A stretch of 64,000 nt of DNA from Klebsormidium nitens (lineage: Eukaryota > Streptophyta > Klebsormidiophyceae > Klebsormidiales > Klebsormidiaceae): contig DF237025.1 in the NCBI GenBank assembly GCA_000708835.1, forward strand, positions 172,959-236,958. Direction: 5' to 3'. How positions within the stretch are numbered: the first letter of the stretch is position 1; every line of letters starts with the position of its first letter. The translations under genes and the position numbers were made by a program. The notes beneath the pieces are model-generated. The model searched no databases. It was not told the DNA's origin and saw only the letters and a list, made by a program, of their open reading frames with translations. Below are positions 34,464 through 46,745 of the stretch, piece after piece.

Positions 34464-37400
34464 ATGATCCTGGCGCCGCCCCCGCTGTTGACCCGTACCT
34501 GCGCATGGCCATGTACAACGTTCGCGTTTGCCAACCTGGCGCTGATCTTGTTTGGAGTGATCTTGTTCGGCCTCTACCTTCTCCTCAACGACTTTCTGCA
34601 GCCCCTCCTATGGGCTGGCCTTTGTGCAGTGCTCCTTAAAGGTGAGGCCTTCGTGAGCGCGACAAGAGATTGGGACAATCCAAGTGTTCAGTGAGGCGTC
34701 GGAGTCGTGGCGGAATGTTTCTTGGATGCTGTTGGACGAGGTTAAAGTTGGCTGTGGTCGTACACTGATTCTTTGGTGCAAAGCTAGTGCTCCGCAAGCA
34801 CACGGAGCATCTCCCCGTTGAATAAGGCGACCTACAGGCGTAGATCGAGGAGAGGAACTTTCACATTTTTCTGATAGTGTCTCGTGCCGATATCAGTGAC
34901 ATGTAGTACGAAAGGACTTGGCTGAGTATGAAGAGATAATTAAAATGATGCAATTCGCGAGAACGACCTTTGCGCAGGTTGCTTTCGAAAAGCTGGGTCC
35001 GATACAACGCCTGCGCCTAGATCACTTCCGCCTTTGACAGATTTACACGTGGATTTGCCCCACATCGCATCCTCAGCGATTGCAATCGTCTGAATCCACC
35101 CATTCTGTTTTTGGAGCCAAGCTCTCGGCTTTCAGTGCTCTAAAAATGCTCCAGTCAGTTGATTCCATGAACTCTTGTATCCGGTGCTTCCTTGCAGGAT
35201 ACAAAGACTCCTTGGTTGAGTTCTGGGTCCCCTTTCTAGAACAAGGCCTTTCGTCCGTCCTTTCGGTCCCCTTCCTCCTGCTACGAGATCTGTACATAAA
35301 TATCGCACTTGACACGTGGGCCAATCTGAGCCCGTACCTGAGACCCCTTATGAAGAAGAAGGATGAAAAGGAGAAGGGCTCTGATGAGAAGGTTCCGCTG
35401 AAGCGGAGGCGGAGCGCTCCTGCCAACAAGTTGAAGGAAATGAAGATGCACACAAGATCTGAGGTGGGTACGAGATACCTTCTGCGTTGGGCGAAACGTT
35501 AAGTGAATAGGTGACAGTGAACGAGCTTATGTGAAGCCGGATTTGAACAGTGTTTCTGAGTTTTGCGAAGCTTGGCTCACTTGCGTTGTGTCCAAAAGCA
35601 AAGTGATCGAAGCAGAGAAAACCTCCGCTGTGCTTGCCTCCTTGGACAGTGCGTGTAAACGATTGTTCGTCTTTCTAGTCGACAGAGCATTCGAGGACCC
35701 CGCAACAATCCTTCTTGACAAATTGCAGACGTTTTCTAATTGCTACCACACGACGTCGGGAGGGAACCGTGAAGCGGTCTTTCGTTCACGTTGCTTCTGC
35801 TGGTTGCAACCACACACTTCTCGACTTTGAAGTTCTACGTTTTTTCATGTGCTGAGTTATAGCCCCTTTTCTGCACGTGCAGATACTATTCGAGTGGCTG
35901 GCGGCCTTTGGCGTAGGCAGCTTGCTGTGGAGCGGTCTGCGCCTGCGCTACGGCCTACTCGTTGCCGCCTGCTTATTGGGGTTTTGGACGCTTATGGAGG
36001 TTGCAAAAGAAAACGGCGCCTCTCAAAAAGCTGCACCGGCAGCAGAGCCGAAGGCGGCTGGCTCGGTTGCAGGCAGGGTGGCGGAGCGAGTGAAGGTGGG
36101 GAATGATGAATAGCGGCTTCGCATTGCTGCTTTGTTGTTGTCACCCGCTTTTAATGATACAACGGCTCTCGATCTATCTCGAAATCTTTCTTTATCCATC
36201 AAGTGTTACCGAAAGACGGTTCTCACGTGGACGCCCCACTTTCCTAGCGAGTCGCTCCTTTCTTTCCACTACTTGAGAAGACGTTCGTCCTTTCCAACCG
36301 ACGCTCTGTTACATCTTCCCGTCGTCCCATCTGTGCCGCAGGTCCAGCTCAGACACAGGGCATTCCTATTAGGAGTGAACCGCCCTCTCACAAACACAAA
36401 ACAGAGCACGGTTTCCGTTCTGATATATCTATCTCCGCCCTCGCCGCTCAGGTCGGCAGGTCGCGCTCTGAGACGGGCCTGCAGGGTCTGTCAGTCGCAA
36501 ATTGACGGACAGGAACGGACAACATCTTCATTTTCCCCTCTGATTTTATATTTTCCTCAGGCGGCAGACCGCGTGCTGGGCCAGAGCGTGGTTACCTTTT
36601 TCCATTTTCCGCTCTGACTTTTTCCTCCTTTCCGCTCAGGCGGCGGACCGCGCGCTGGGCCAGAGCGTGCAGTACAACATGAATTAAACGGAAACCAACT
36701 TCCGTTCTTTCGTTCTTCCGTTTTCCCTCTGATCTCCGTAACCGTTCCGCTCAGGCGGCAGACCGCTCGCTGGGCCAGAGCGCGCTGGCCCGCCTCCACA
36801 CGCTGGTGACGGTCGGCCTGGTGGCGGGTCTCCTGTTGGGCGCGCTCGCGCTCGCGGCCTTCTTCTCATACGCTATCGTGATGGAGACCAAGACGGGCGT
36901 CGAGGGGCTGAACGAGCAGGTGCAGCAGCACGGCAGCAAGTTCGCAGACTCCATGGGCGTGACCAAGGTGGGTCTGGTTATGGAGTTTGAGTTTTAGAGC
37001 TTTAACCGGGTTTCAGGGTCTTACTGTCCGGGTTCCGAGGGGTTTCGTCCTTCCGAGGCAGTGACAAATCAGGTTGGCTGGAAGCGCATCCAGAGGCGGA
37101 AAGTGGACAGGGAGCGTGTTTGTTGCCTGGCTGCATGCACATCAAGTTTCATGAGTCCTGGCGGTCGTTTCAGATTAATTCGGTTTCCGGACGGCTCACT
37201 TGTTTGGAAGCGTTTGCCCATTCGGAAGCAGATTGGTAGTCAAGCACCGAAAGCGCTGTTCTCAGGAGCAAACCCCAGCCATTGGCGACGGCAGCTTTTG
37301 TGTTAGCTCAGCAAACACCTGCAAGCTAAGACGGAACCGGTCTATCTTCTTGCTGTTTCATTGTCACTGGCCAAGCTTCTTATTCGCATGCTCCCACCTG

Positions 37401-40400
37401 TCACCTCTTCAGACCAGCAAACGTACTCACCAACAAGAAGCTCGGACGCAATCCCTGTAGTCCTGTAACATCTAAGAAACTGCTCCGCTATTCCTGGTGG
37501 TGGAGGTGACTATTCCTCCGTCTCGTCCGCAGTGGCTGCAGGAGAATGACGTCCCGGGGCTCGTGAACCGGACGTACGAAAAGGTACTGGGGACCGCCAA
37601 GGAGCAGTTCGACGATCTGGTTGTGTAAGCTTTTTAACGCCGACGGCGTATTCTCCTCCCTCTTTTCTCAGGGGGCACACCTAAATCTTGCAACGTGCAG
37701 CAAACCTTGGATCCTTCCTCTCAGCTCCGTACCGATCATCGACCGCATCGTGCCCCTCCTTCTGTTCCTAAGAAATTTCTTGCTTTGGCCGGCCGTTATT
37801 GCTCCGCTTGAAGACGAGTCGCTGTATTATCTGCGAATTGTCGGATGGGGGAAAGAGCGCGGATGTCAGAAGCTCGATTAACTGGTTGTTTTATCATCAT
37901 GGTAGCACATTAAATTGCCTGGGGCGATCTCTTTGTGTCGCTCGACGTCGGCCAAAAACGTAATGGTTTCCTTGCGAGTCGATGACAGCGTGGCGTTGCT
38001 TGACCCGCTGACCTTCTTAGAAGTCTGCACCAAAATCCGGTGGATACCTCAACGCTTCCTCGACCTCTGACGCTGGCGTGGCCGCTGCTCACGACTTAAG
38101 AAGATTTCAACTCATGAAGAGTCAGCGCAATGAAGGAAGAGCAGAACTTGTTGTACATCTGGACCCAAATGCCACCTGCTCCACTGGCACATCCGCACAT
38201 ACCCTACCCCCCTCACAAACCTCAACCGTTCCAGGGCCTCGGCATTACCCTACGTTGCGCTTACACTTCGTATAGAATCGATCGCCAATATCGGCTAACC
38301 GAAACCTGATCTGCAGGCGGTACAACTTGACGGAGGTGGTGGACACTGTTCGCGACAGTTTGGATCTCTACTTTGCAAAGGGGGAGCAGGGCGAGGGCGC
38401 GGGGAACGGGACGCTCGTGGCGACCAGGCCCGCTTCGGAGTTAGCTGAACGAGTCCAGGTAATGCAAGACTTGTCGCCTTTTCTCTTCGCGCCACTTTGC
38501 AACAGCCGTGCTGGGGTTTGATTGGTGCTAATATGCTTTGAGATTCACATGCATTCGTGAAGTTGCGGATCTGCCAGAATCCCCGGATTGGTGGGATCCA
38601 ACTTCTCAGAACTTTTGCAGAAGTGCTGGAAAACCGAGCAGTGCTTTACCTTTACTTTGGACCTTTGCCAAATACAACCAGACCTGATCGCCCTTCTTCG
38701 CGACGGCCTAGAATGAAACAGGCAATCTGTCGTGATACCCACCGCCCAATTTCTTTAGGAGTTGAATTTTTTTGCCACTGCTCAGGAATCAATGCTGCCT
38801 CCCCCTGATTCTCGAGCCCTTTGTCCCCTTATGTGTCCCCTTATCTGGCCCCATATCTCTGAACTTCATCACACGTTTGAATCTAGGAATGGCACCGCGA
38901 CTGAGCAGCCTTCCCCTTTGCAGGTCATTAAAGCAAATCTCATCGCGTATCAGGTAAGGCCCCTCAGTAGCCTATGCTGATTTGGAGGCTATCCTAAAGG
39001 GCCGCGTATTTCCTGTATGTGACGGTCAGGAGAGCGACGGCCGTAAGACGTGTGTCATTTGCAGTCCTCCGCAGGCTGCGCTTTGATTCACCTCACATCA
39101 AAGCAGACAAATGGCTCTACTAAGACCAGTCTTTGTGACAGGTTTGCGATTGACCAGTCGGGAAATGAAGAGCTCATTGTACTTACATGGAGTCAGTCAG
39201 TAGTTTGTCTTGGACTTGCCCCTCGCTCTCCTTTCGTGACCTGTCTGAGCAGCGTTTTGCGTCCTTCTGGAATATCCGAATCACGAAAAACGTCTGTGGG
39301 GAGCCGTCTATCGCAAACGCCCTCGCTAGCGAGAAGCTGACAACACGTGGCAGATTGCCTACTGGTTGATGCAGTTTCACGACGCGGTACGAGAGATCCA
39401 AGCCGTCGTGGCTCTGGGGCCAGTGACCAAGCTGCCGGTGTCGGCAGGTGAGGAGAGCAGCAGATCTGGATCAATCGTTGTTTGAGAATCTCTTGTTGTC
39501 TGGCTCAAGTCTTCTTATAAGCATATTTGGAGCGCTTTCGCCTTCGAAACCTGAATGAGTCCAAAAAAGAAAACTGAATGAATGCCAATACTTTACGACG
39601 ATGAACACGTGTGACTCTTTACCGGTTTCGATAAGAACTTACGGTACCGGGCTCTCTTGAGTCCCGCTTCCAAATAGGTACTTGCTTGGACCAAAACGGT
39701 CCCCCTTCTTGGATCCTTTACAAACAAAATCCTGACACGTTTCACCAACTTAGAGTGTTTCATTCTGAGAATCTGAAGGGTGTAATGGACAGTCATTCGT
39801 TTCCCTAGGTTCTGGTTTCTATTGTTCCGTTTCTGTGCAACTTTCGCCCTGCGTGTTTGCTGTTGACTTCCAAAGTCCTAGTCTATCTTCGCCAGCGGTC
39901 TTTTTGTTAGAAGTTGAGGAGTCGTTTCGAAACCAGGCTTCGCTAAACCTCTAGTCGTTCCAGTGTACTCGATCCTTGTGATAATCCAATCTTACCACAC
40001 TCTCTTATCGATTGCGATGTCGCCTTGTTTTATGCTTGTCACAGAGAAACTGCGCGAGTACCTGCAAATCGCGCAGAGCACTGGCGCTGCCGCTCTCCGG
40101 CTCATTGTTGGACAGGGATCCAACATGCTCACGGGGTCAGTCTCCCGTCCTTCTCTTTCTCAAAAACAAAGCAGGCGACGCTTGCCAGAGGATAGGAACA
40201 ACGAGCGTCGTTTGCTGAGAGTTATATATTTTTTCTTTTGTTAAATGTTTAGCCGACTCTCTTCTAGCTTTGCACATGCTAATAGTAGAAGCGCTGATGC
40301 TTGTATAAGCGGTTTTTCGTCCGCTGTCTAGCAAAGTCACAGACTATATGCTGCAAACACATGAGGAGCGGAGGAGGGAGATGCGGCAGTGAAAGAGGCC

Positions 40401-43400
40401 AGGCAAAGCAAAACGCATTTCCGTCTAGTCCTCGAGCTGCAACAAGACCGAACCGCATCCTTCTGAAGAAGGCGGCGAGGTGACCGCACTCTGCGTTGCG
40501 ACCCGCGAGTCTATGAGACCGCAAATCCTACCGCTCTTATCAGAACAGATTACTATTATCAAGCTTCGATTTCGGTGTCCAAATACTGTGAACCCAAAGG
40601 CCTAGTTAAAGATACGCCACCAAAAGTCAAGAAACCTGAAATCCTCAAGTCCCCTTCGGTCGTGTGCAGCGGCGCGACGTTGTTCGTGACGAGCTTCCGT
40701 ATGGTCCTGAGCGGCGCGTTGGGCTTCGTCAACTTCACGCTCCAGGCCGGCTTCTTCCTTACCATCCTGTATGCGCTGCTGTCCGCGGGTGAGCGTCTCA
40801 TCTCGAAACCAATTCGGACAAACCCGTTTCTCCACTTTGGCAAAATTTGGGGGATACGGGTTTGGCGTCAATCGACAGCTGCTGGAATCCTTCAGTGTCC
40901 CATTTGTGGTCCGAATAGCCCTTTGAGTGTAGGGCTTTAACATTCCCTTATCCAAGCAATCAAAAGTACAAATTTTTTCATCAGTTCAAGGACGGCAATG
41001 AGCTGGCTTGAGTTCTGGCAACGCAAGACCTCACATGAAAAAACGAGCCGTGCTTTGCCTTTGCTGGTCGCAGAGGAGGGCGCCGCCTCGAGTCAGCTCC
41101 TGGGACTGCTCCCCGTCTCGGACAAGCAGAAAGCCAAGATCAGCGACGCGCTTTTCACGGCAGTAAGGCTCTCGTCTCTTGGGAAAACGAGCCCCCCGTT
41201 TCACCATGAGGCTGAGATGTTGCTGCGGTCAAAGTTGGGCATGTTTAGACGCGGAAGCGACCAATCGTTTCAGTAAATCTAAGCTCGACTGTGCGCCTCT
41301 GCTTAGGTTTAACGACGGACGACCTCTTTCCCTTTCGCCTAGAAAGGGCGCCCCAATCTCATCCGCCAAATAGAAACCTTCCCTTCGTCGGCCTTGCTAA
41401 GGGCTGCGCTTGCTGCTTCGTCCGATCCTGCCTCTCGTTCCTTAGCGTTTGCTTCTTCTCCATTTTCGCATCGACCGCGCTTCTCTCTAAACAATGATGA
41501 CCATCGTCCTGTTCTTGGTTACCGGGGCTTGAGAACAACCATCGGAACGTCTGAACCATTCCCAAGTCAGTTACTCGTAAGCCATTCGAGCCTGACAAGG
41601 TCGTACGCGCGCTGCCCGTGCAGATCAGCGGCGTGTTGTTGTGCTCCGTCAAGCTGGCCCTCTTCCAGACCGCCTTCACGTGGCTCCTCTTCCGGGCCTT
41701 CCACATCCACTTCCTGTGAGCCGCATCGCTCTTAGCGCTCTCCAAAAGGTCTCTGCGTGAGTCTTTTGCTGCATGAAAGTCAACAATAGGGGTCGATCGG
41801 CCGAGTCGGCTTCTCCTCGTTAGACGGAAGAGACATTCTCTTAGGGAGATCAAATGATTGGATTCCTTCAAAACGATGAAATTTTCTCCAGGACGAGGCA
41901 GAGACCTCTTGTCGGCAGTTCCGAGTTAGCGCACATTTCCTTCTTCCGGTACTACGGGTACGTCATCAAATCACATAGTGAATGAAGCGCTGGACGCAAG
42001 CCTGAGACGCTGTTCCCACTGTCGCTGAATCATCCGTCTCTAAATCCTCATTTCTAAATCCCTTTCTAAATCATACCGTTTCTGAACCATACCGTTTCTG
42101 GAACAGGTACACATGCACGTTGCTCGCTGGGTTAAACGCTGTGCTTCCGCTCTTGCCCAACTGGCTGGTGAGCTGCCTCTTCCTTCCTTACGCCGTGATT
42201 ACATGAAATCAGCGATTGCTGACCTTGAATCTCACGGAAAAATGCAGGCCCCCTCCTTCTCTGCGGGTCGAAACCCAGACAGCCATATGAGGAGTCGATG
42301 TTGACGGTCCAAATTCCGAAGGCAAAAGGCCAAGATTCGTTCTCGCGCATGATCTTCAGTTCTCACAAGAGGTGCCTCGCTACTGGTTGCTTCCCCGTTT
42401 GTCGCTTCTCAGTTGCTCCCTTTTCTGTGGCAGTCCTCTCTTCCCGCGGGGCTGCAACTAGTCGCCCGGGGAAATTACGTCGGGGGCGTCCTTCTTGTCG
42501 TTGCGCATAACCTGGTGAGCGGCGGCCGGAGTCAAGTACTAAAAATCATTACATACCTTCCTAGATCAGAATTTCAATCCCAGAAGCTCTGCTTCATAAA
42601 GCTCCACGATAGATTGTGGACTCTCCGTAACCTAGGGCCTGAAAGTCGTTACTCGCTGACGTTTCAATTGCAAATGTTCGTGTTTCTTGGAAGCTTCCGA
42701 ACACGTCACTTTGGCGCCAGTTTTTTTCGGAGATGACCGACTCCCCCCCGACTTCTCTCTCCCAGAAACATCTTCAAACCTGTCACTGTCACTGATTCTG
42801 CACGCCGAGCGCTACTTCTCGCAGACAAGCGGACGTGAGCGGCTCAGGTTCTGATCGTAAAAGCGCACCAGTATCGCCGCATCTGCTCTGAGCACGCATA
42901 AGCACACGGGTATTGTGCTCGTTAGCGGGCGTGCTCTCAATATCATCGTCACAAGTCCGCTTTGTACCGATTCGCGGACGCCTAGCCCTTATTTTGTCGT
43001 CCCTTCCTGAAGGCTTTCTTTAACATCAAAAAGTGCATATAGACCAAGTTCGTTGTAACGGACAGCATCTGAGACTGAGCCACGTGTCCGGCAAACTTTG
43101 AGACACGTGTCCGGCTGTGCAGATGTTGGGTCAAGGCTCGGACATCATTTACAGCGACACTGTCCGGGCTCCCAGCCATATCTGACGGGTGAGAGCAGCT
43201 AGGGCAGAACTCTGGACCGCGCCACCGGAACCAGGTTTTGCCGCAGCCTAATCAGCAGCAGCCGCTCTCGAAGTTTGGATCGTATTGAAAACCTGATTGT
43301 TTGATTGTGAAGCACGGACACTCGCTTCAAGGAGGGTTCGACTGCATCCACGTTGCAGTCACCAATTGAATAGAAACTTGCTCGTCCCTTCTCAATCGGG

Positions 43401-44150
43401 CGGCGTCTGATTGTCTTGGGCCTTCTAGATCTCGCTGCACCGCGAAGCAGCACCACTTGCGTTTTTCGACGAGCCCAAATAGCGGGCTTTTGGTGCAAGA
43501 AATTGCTGCAAATGTCCCCGAAAGATGCACCGGGAGAGAGTGCGTAGATGAGGAGCTGCAGCACAAGAAGGTGCAAGGAATGTTGAAAAGCTTAAGGACT
43601 GGCCGCTTTTCACGCCTTGCAGGCTTGAGCGTTGTGGGTGGGATGTCGGTCTTCAGCTCGCCGATCCAGGTAATGCAGAAAGTAACGATGGTGTCTAGCT
43701 TTTATCCGTTCCTTGGAATTCGAAATATTCCCCTCCTCTAGTGGTAATCATGAACAATCACCTGCCATCCACTACGGAACAGTCCCAAAGTTCTGCTTCA
43801 ACAGAAACGCTCCTTGACTTTCTTTGAGAATCTCATTACCGCGACCGCGAGCGCACGAGTACTGAGATTGTGCTTTGGTTCCGTCAGAACAGTCTCGCCG
43901 GCTCTGCATTGGGATATGATCTTCTGATGCAACACGCAGGCGGCCGTCGCATTCAGGGTCGCGTTGTCAGAATTTAAACAATTGTTCGCATCCGCAACAT
44001 GTTTAGTTGACGTCTACTTGCTCCTTCTGACAGAATCTTTTGTATTCTGCTCGACAGGGAGCGATCTTCGGGCCTTTGATTGTGACGATCTTTGTAGCGC
44101 TTCGCAACCTCTATTCCGAGTTCGTAGGCAATCTCGGAACTGGTGCGTGA
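34464..44150 (+). CDS. TMEM245-like AI-2E-transporter-family membrane protein, 18 exons, with frame defects
   Basis: Exons: 34464-34641, 35198-35463, 35883-36095, 36755-36967, 37533-37624, 38317-38458, 38924-38953, 39354-39447, 40045-40135, 40670-40788, 41074-41162, 41624-41715, 41919-41957, 42107-42167, 42413-42514, 43123-43188, 43623-43669 and 44058-44150. The product is about 675 aa if one missing base in exon 16 is allowed for. It has several hydrophobic helices (exons 1, 3, 4, 10, 12, 14-15, 17-18). The C-terminal signature GLSVVGGMSVF...GAIFGPLIVTIFVAL matches the AI-2E/PerM superfamily and its eukaryotic branch TMEM245 (C9orf5). Function is unknown; a transport or permease role is only a family inference. 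Exon 16 has an in-frame TGA (43183) three codons before its donor, and exon 1 may be frame-shifted (see findings). Two exons are only 30 and 39 nt. Confidence 0.85.
36440..36660 (+). repeat. Upstream copies of the exon 4 acceptor and exon start (TMEM245-like gene)
   Basis: The real exon 4 start (CTCAG|GCGGCAGACCGC...CTGGGCCAGAGCG, from 36755) is preceded by near-identical copies starting at 36561 and 36640. A more diverged one lies near 36450. Both close copies keep polypyrimidine tract, CAG acceptor and phase but run into stop codons (TGA and TAA). Spacings are 79 and 115 bp. Confidence 0.88.
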
Positions 44151-45329
44151 CATCAAATTTCGAGTGCTTCCGACGCGGTAACCTGCATGCTCGATCGGGT
44201 AAACATGGCCGAATCTTACGAGACGGTCGAGGCGCATGGTAAGGTGCACTGCATGCGATCCTTTCATGCACATTGATGACCCATTGATGACAAGTTGTGT
44301 TTGCAAAATGCATCCCCTTATCCAGCCTCGTCCCTTCGAAACGAATGCAGCTGAAGCGAGGGACCTAGGCTAGGGACTCGAAGAGTACAATTCTATGTAA
44401 TTTTGGACCACATCCCCATACTGCATGCGACATGTCTGCAACCAACGCACAAGCGCAAGTCGTCTTCGTATTAGCTGACTTTCGTATAATGCACCGTACA
44501 TTTATGCTAGCCTCAAGCTCAGCATGATCCATAGCCAGCTGGGCCTTGCACTAAGCTTCCTTGACCGTGGTGTGTGAAGGCGGAGAGCTTGAAGAACTGG
44601 GACCAGCAGCTTCACGTGGAGAACGCCACTGATATGCAAAGTCAGCATGCACAATTAAGACCCATGGGCTCACGATACGCCAACACCGCATGATTGATGG
44701 GGGAAATGATTACTATACAGTTAGAGTCATTTGAACGTGACCAGACATGCACTTCAATGCAGCTGAAATCAATTGGCGTCTATTCAACCCCTGTGATTCA
44801 TATTCAACTTACGCATAGGACGCAAGGCCTGCCAGTGCTTTGAGCACCAGAGCAGCTAGCCGCCTATTTACGAGCGCCATGATCTGCTGGGAGACGAGAT
44901 TGCGTTCAGTTTACAAAGCTGGCTGTACTGTTGCAAATGCGAGCTGACCAGTCTGGAGTCTGGGTAGACGGTTTGAACGTTGCCAGATTTGCCAGGAGAG
45001 CAGAAACCAGGTTTCAACATAACCCGGCTTCTGAGTTTGAGCTTGAAAACCGTCAGCAGAACGTCGCCGGCGAGACGTTTGACACAGTCGCGTGACCTCG
45101 TGACCCAAACGAATGTCTGGGACGAGTATTCCGTAACTCCCGTTGCAAGCGATGGATGCCCCTGGTACGTTGACCAGCACCACAAGAAACGGGTTAAGGA
45201 ACCAGGCAACGACTCGGCCACCGTCTAGATTCAGAATCAGACTCAGAGCTCCAAAACTTGTGGCAAAAGTGCATCATTTCTTCAGCTGCTCAAATTTCGA
45301 GGGGGCGCCAATCGTGCTTGGCAGTGCAA
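44151..45329. other. Intergenic region between the TMEM245-like and BTB genes
   Basis: Contains the 3' UTR of the upstream gene and the promoter of the BTB gene. No further gene was recognised. Confidence 0.55.
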
Positions 45330-46745
45330 ATGGCTTCTAAGAGGCAAAAACTGTCTGACAGCATGGAAGAAACTGCTCGAGAAGAGAGGAATGACGAAGT
45401 TGAGCCTGGAGTCAGCGGCAGCATTGTGCCTACAGGGCCCGCCTGCTATGATTTTGCTTTTGCGTACGGCAACCCCTGCTTCAGCGACAGGATTATGTGG
45501 CTTCGGAAGTTGGAGACATTTGTTGAAGAGCAGACGCTGGTGGAAGAGGACGTGCCGATCAACAGCGCCATTCTTGCGTCCAAGAGTTCAGTGTTTCTGA
45601 ACATGCTTTCCAGCGGCATGGCAGAGTCCGACAAAGATCGTCCAGTCATCATCAGGATGAGCAGCAATGACGAGAAGGGAGCTTTCCTGAGGATGCTGCG
45701 ATTTGTCTACACAGGCGAGATTACACTTTCGAGCCTCATTGGTAGGGATCGTGCAGAGGAGTTTTTGGAGCTGCTAGCGGTTGCCGACAAGTATGCGGTC
45801 AGCAGCTTGGTCAGCGCTGTCAGTGAGGTTTGGGAGAAGCTGCTCGACGATGTCGATGTGCTGCAATTTGCCGCTTTCTCTCTCCCTGAGACGTATACAT
45901 CGCTGTACCGAGAGGTGAAAAACCTGGAGGAAAAAGCTCAGGAAGCTCTCGTTCGGAGGTTCAAGGGTGTTGGCACCTGGGATGATCTGGAATTCATGAA
46001 AGTGGGCTTAGAGTCAGTCAGTTTTTTGCTGGGAAAGGAGGAGCTTGAAGCGGAATCAGAAGAGAAAGTCTTCGAGCAGACTCTAAAGTGGGTTAGAAAT
46101 ACTTTCAAGACCACTGAAGATCGGCAGACCGCCGTGTCGAAGCTGTGTGCACATCTGCGGTTTGCACAAATGTCGGCCGACTTTATCGAGACCCAAGTAG
46201 CAAATGCTCCCGAGATGGACTCTCTCCCCGCGCAACGTCTGATAAGAGAAGGTCTTGGTTTTGCTGCATCTTCCTTGTCGAGAAAGGCTTCGATGACGGA
46301 TAGCCGGTTTCAAAAGCGAGGAGGCTTTGATTTTAGGATTTATTTCAGAGCCCTCCTAGCCGAAGATGCTGAAGTGGAAAGCCAACAGGTGTCGCCTGCT
46401 ATTGTGAACCACAATTGGAAGTGGCACCTGATGGTGAAAAGGATGGACCGGGAAGAAGAACCAAGCACTGTTGGGCTCTTCTTGGGTGCATATGAGACCT
46501 ATGAGGAGCAATTTGCACAACATTCTCTCCGTGTTCAAATGAGCTTTTCTGCAAAGTCAGTGGCAGAAGGTGAATGGGTTTCACTTGAGAAGCCCCAACT
46601 GCACCTGTTTGAATCTGAGGAGAAAGACTGGGGTTATCCAAACATCTTTGGAGATTCTTGGGAAGCAATATGTAGCAACAAGAAGTGGGTGGGAGCATCT
46701 GGCGAGATCACCGTTAGGGTTGAGGCGACTATCTTGTCAAACTAA
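45330..46745 (+). CDS. BTB-BACK domain protein with MATH-like C-terminus, single exon
   Basis: An uninterrupted 471-aa frame from ATG 45330 to TAA 46745. The frame stays open upstream of this ATG but offers no better start. Residues ~65-160 form a BTB/POZ domain (INSAILASKSSVFLNMLSSG, then RMLRFVYTGEI). Residues ~180-300 are BACK-like helices (EFLELLAVADKYAVSSL, then KVFEQTLKWVRN). The last ~110 residues (NHNWKWHLMVKR ... GASGEITVRVEATI) resemble a MATH/TRAF or POB1-type beta domain. Such proteins usually act as substrate adaptors of CUL3 ubiquitin ligases. The nearest plant groups are BTB-BACK proteins such as POB1/LRB; orthology was not established. It is the only intronless gene among intron-rich neighbours. 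Confidence 0.88.
   Translation: MASKRQKLSDSMEETAREERNDEVEPGVSGSIVPTGPACYDFAFAYGNPCFSDRIMWLRKLETFVEEQTLVEEDVPINSAILASKSSVFLNMLSSGMAESDKDRPVIIRMSSNDEKGAFLRMLRFVYTGEITLSSLIGRDRAEEFLELLAVADKYAVSSLVSAVSEVWEKLLDDVDVLQFAAFSLPETYTSLYREVKNLEEKAQEALVRRFKGVGTWDDLEFMKVGLESVSFLLGKEELEAESEEKVFEQTLKWVRNTFKTTEDRQTAVSKLCAHLRFAQMSADFIETQVANAPEMDSLPAQRLIREGLGFAASSLSRKASMTDSRFQKRGGFDFRIYFRALLAEDAEVESQQVSPAIVNHNWKWHLMVKRMDREEEPSTVGLFLGAYETYEEQFAQHSLRVQMSFSAKSVAEGEWVSLEKPQLHLFESEEKDWGYPNIFGDSWEAICSNKKWVGASGEITVRVEATILSN

Noticed and set aside
42740-42836. Possible TMEM245-like exon 16 reading LILHAERYFSQTSG
   Set aside because: Its acceptor leaves the wrong phase after exon 15, while 43123-43188 fits the incoming phase and the family sequence better.
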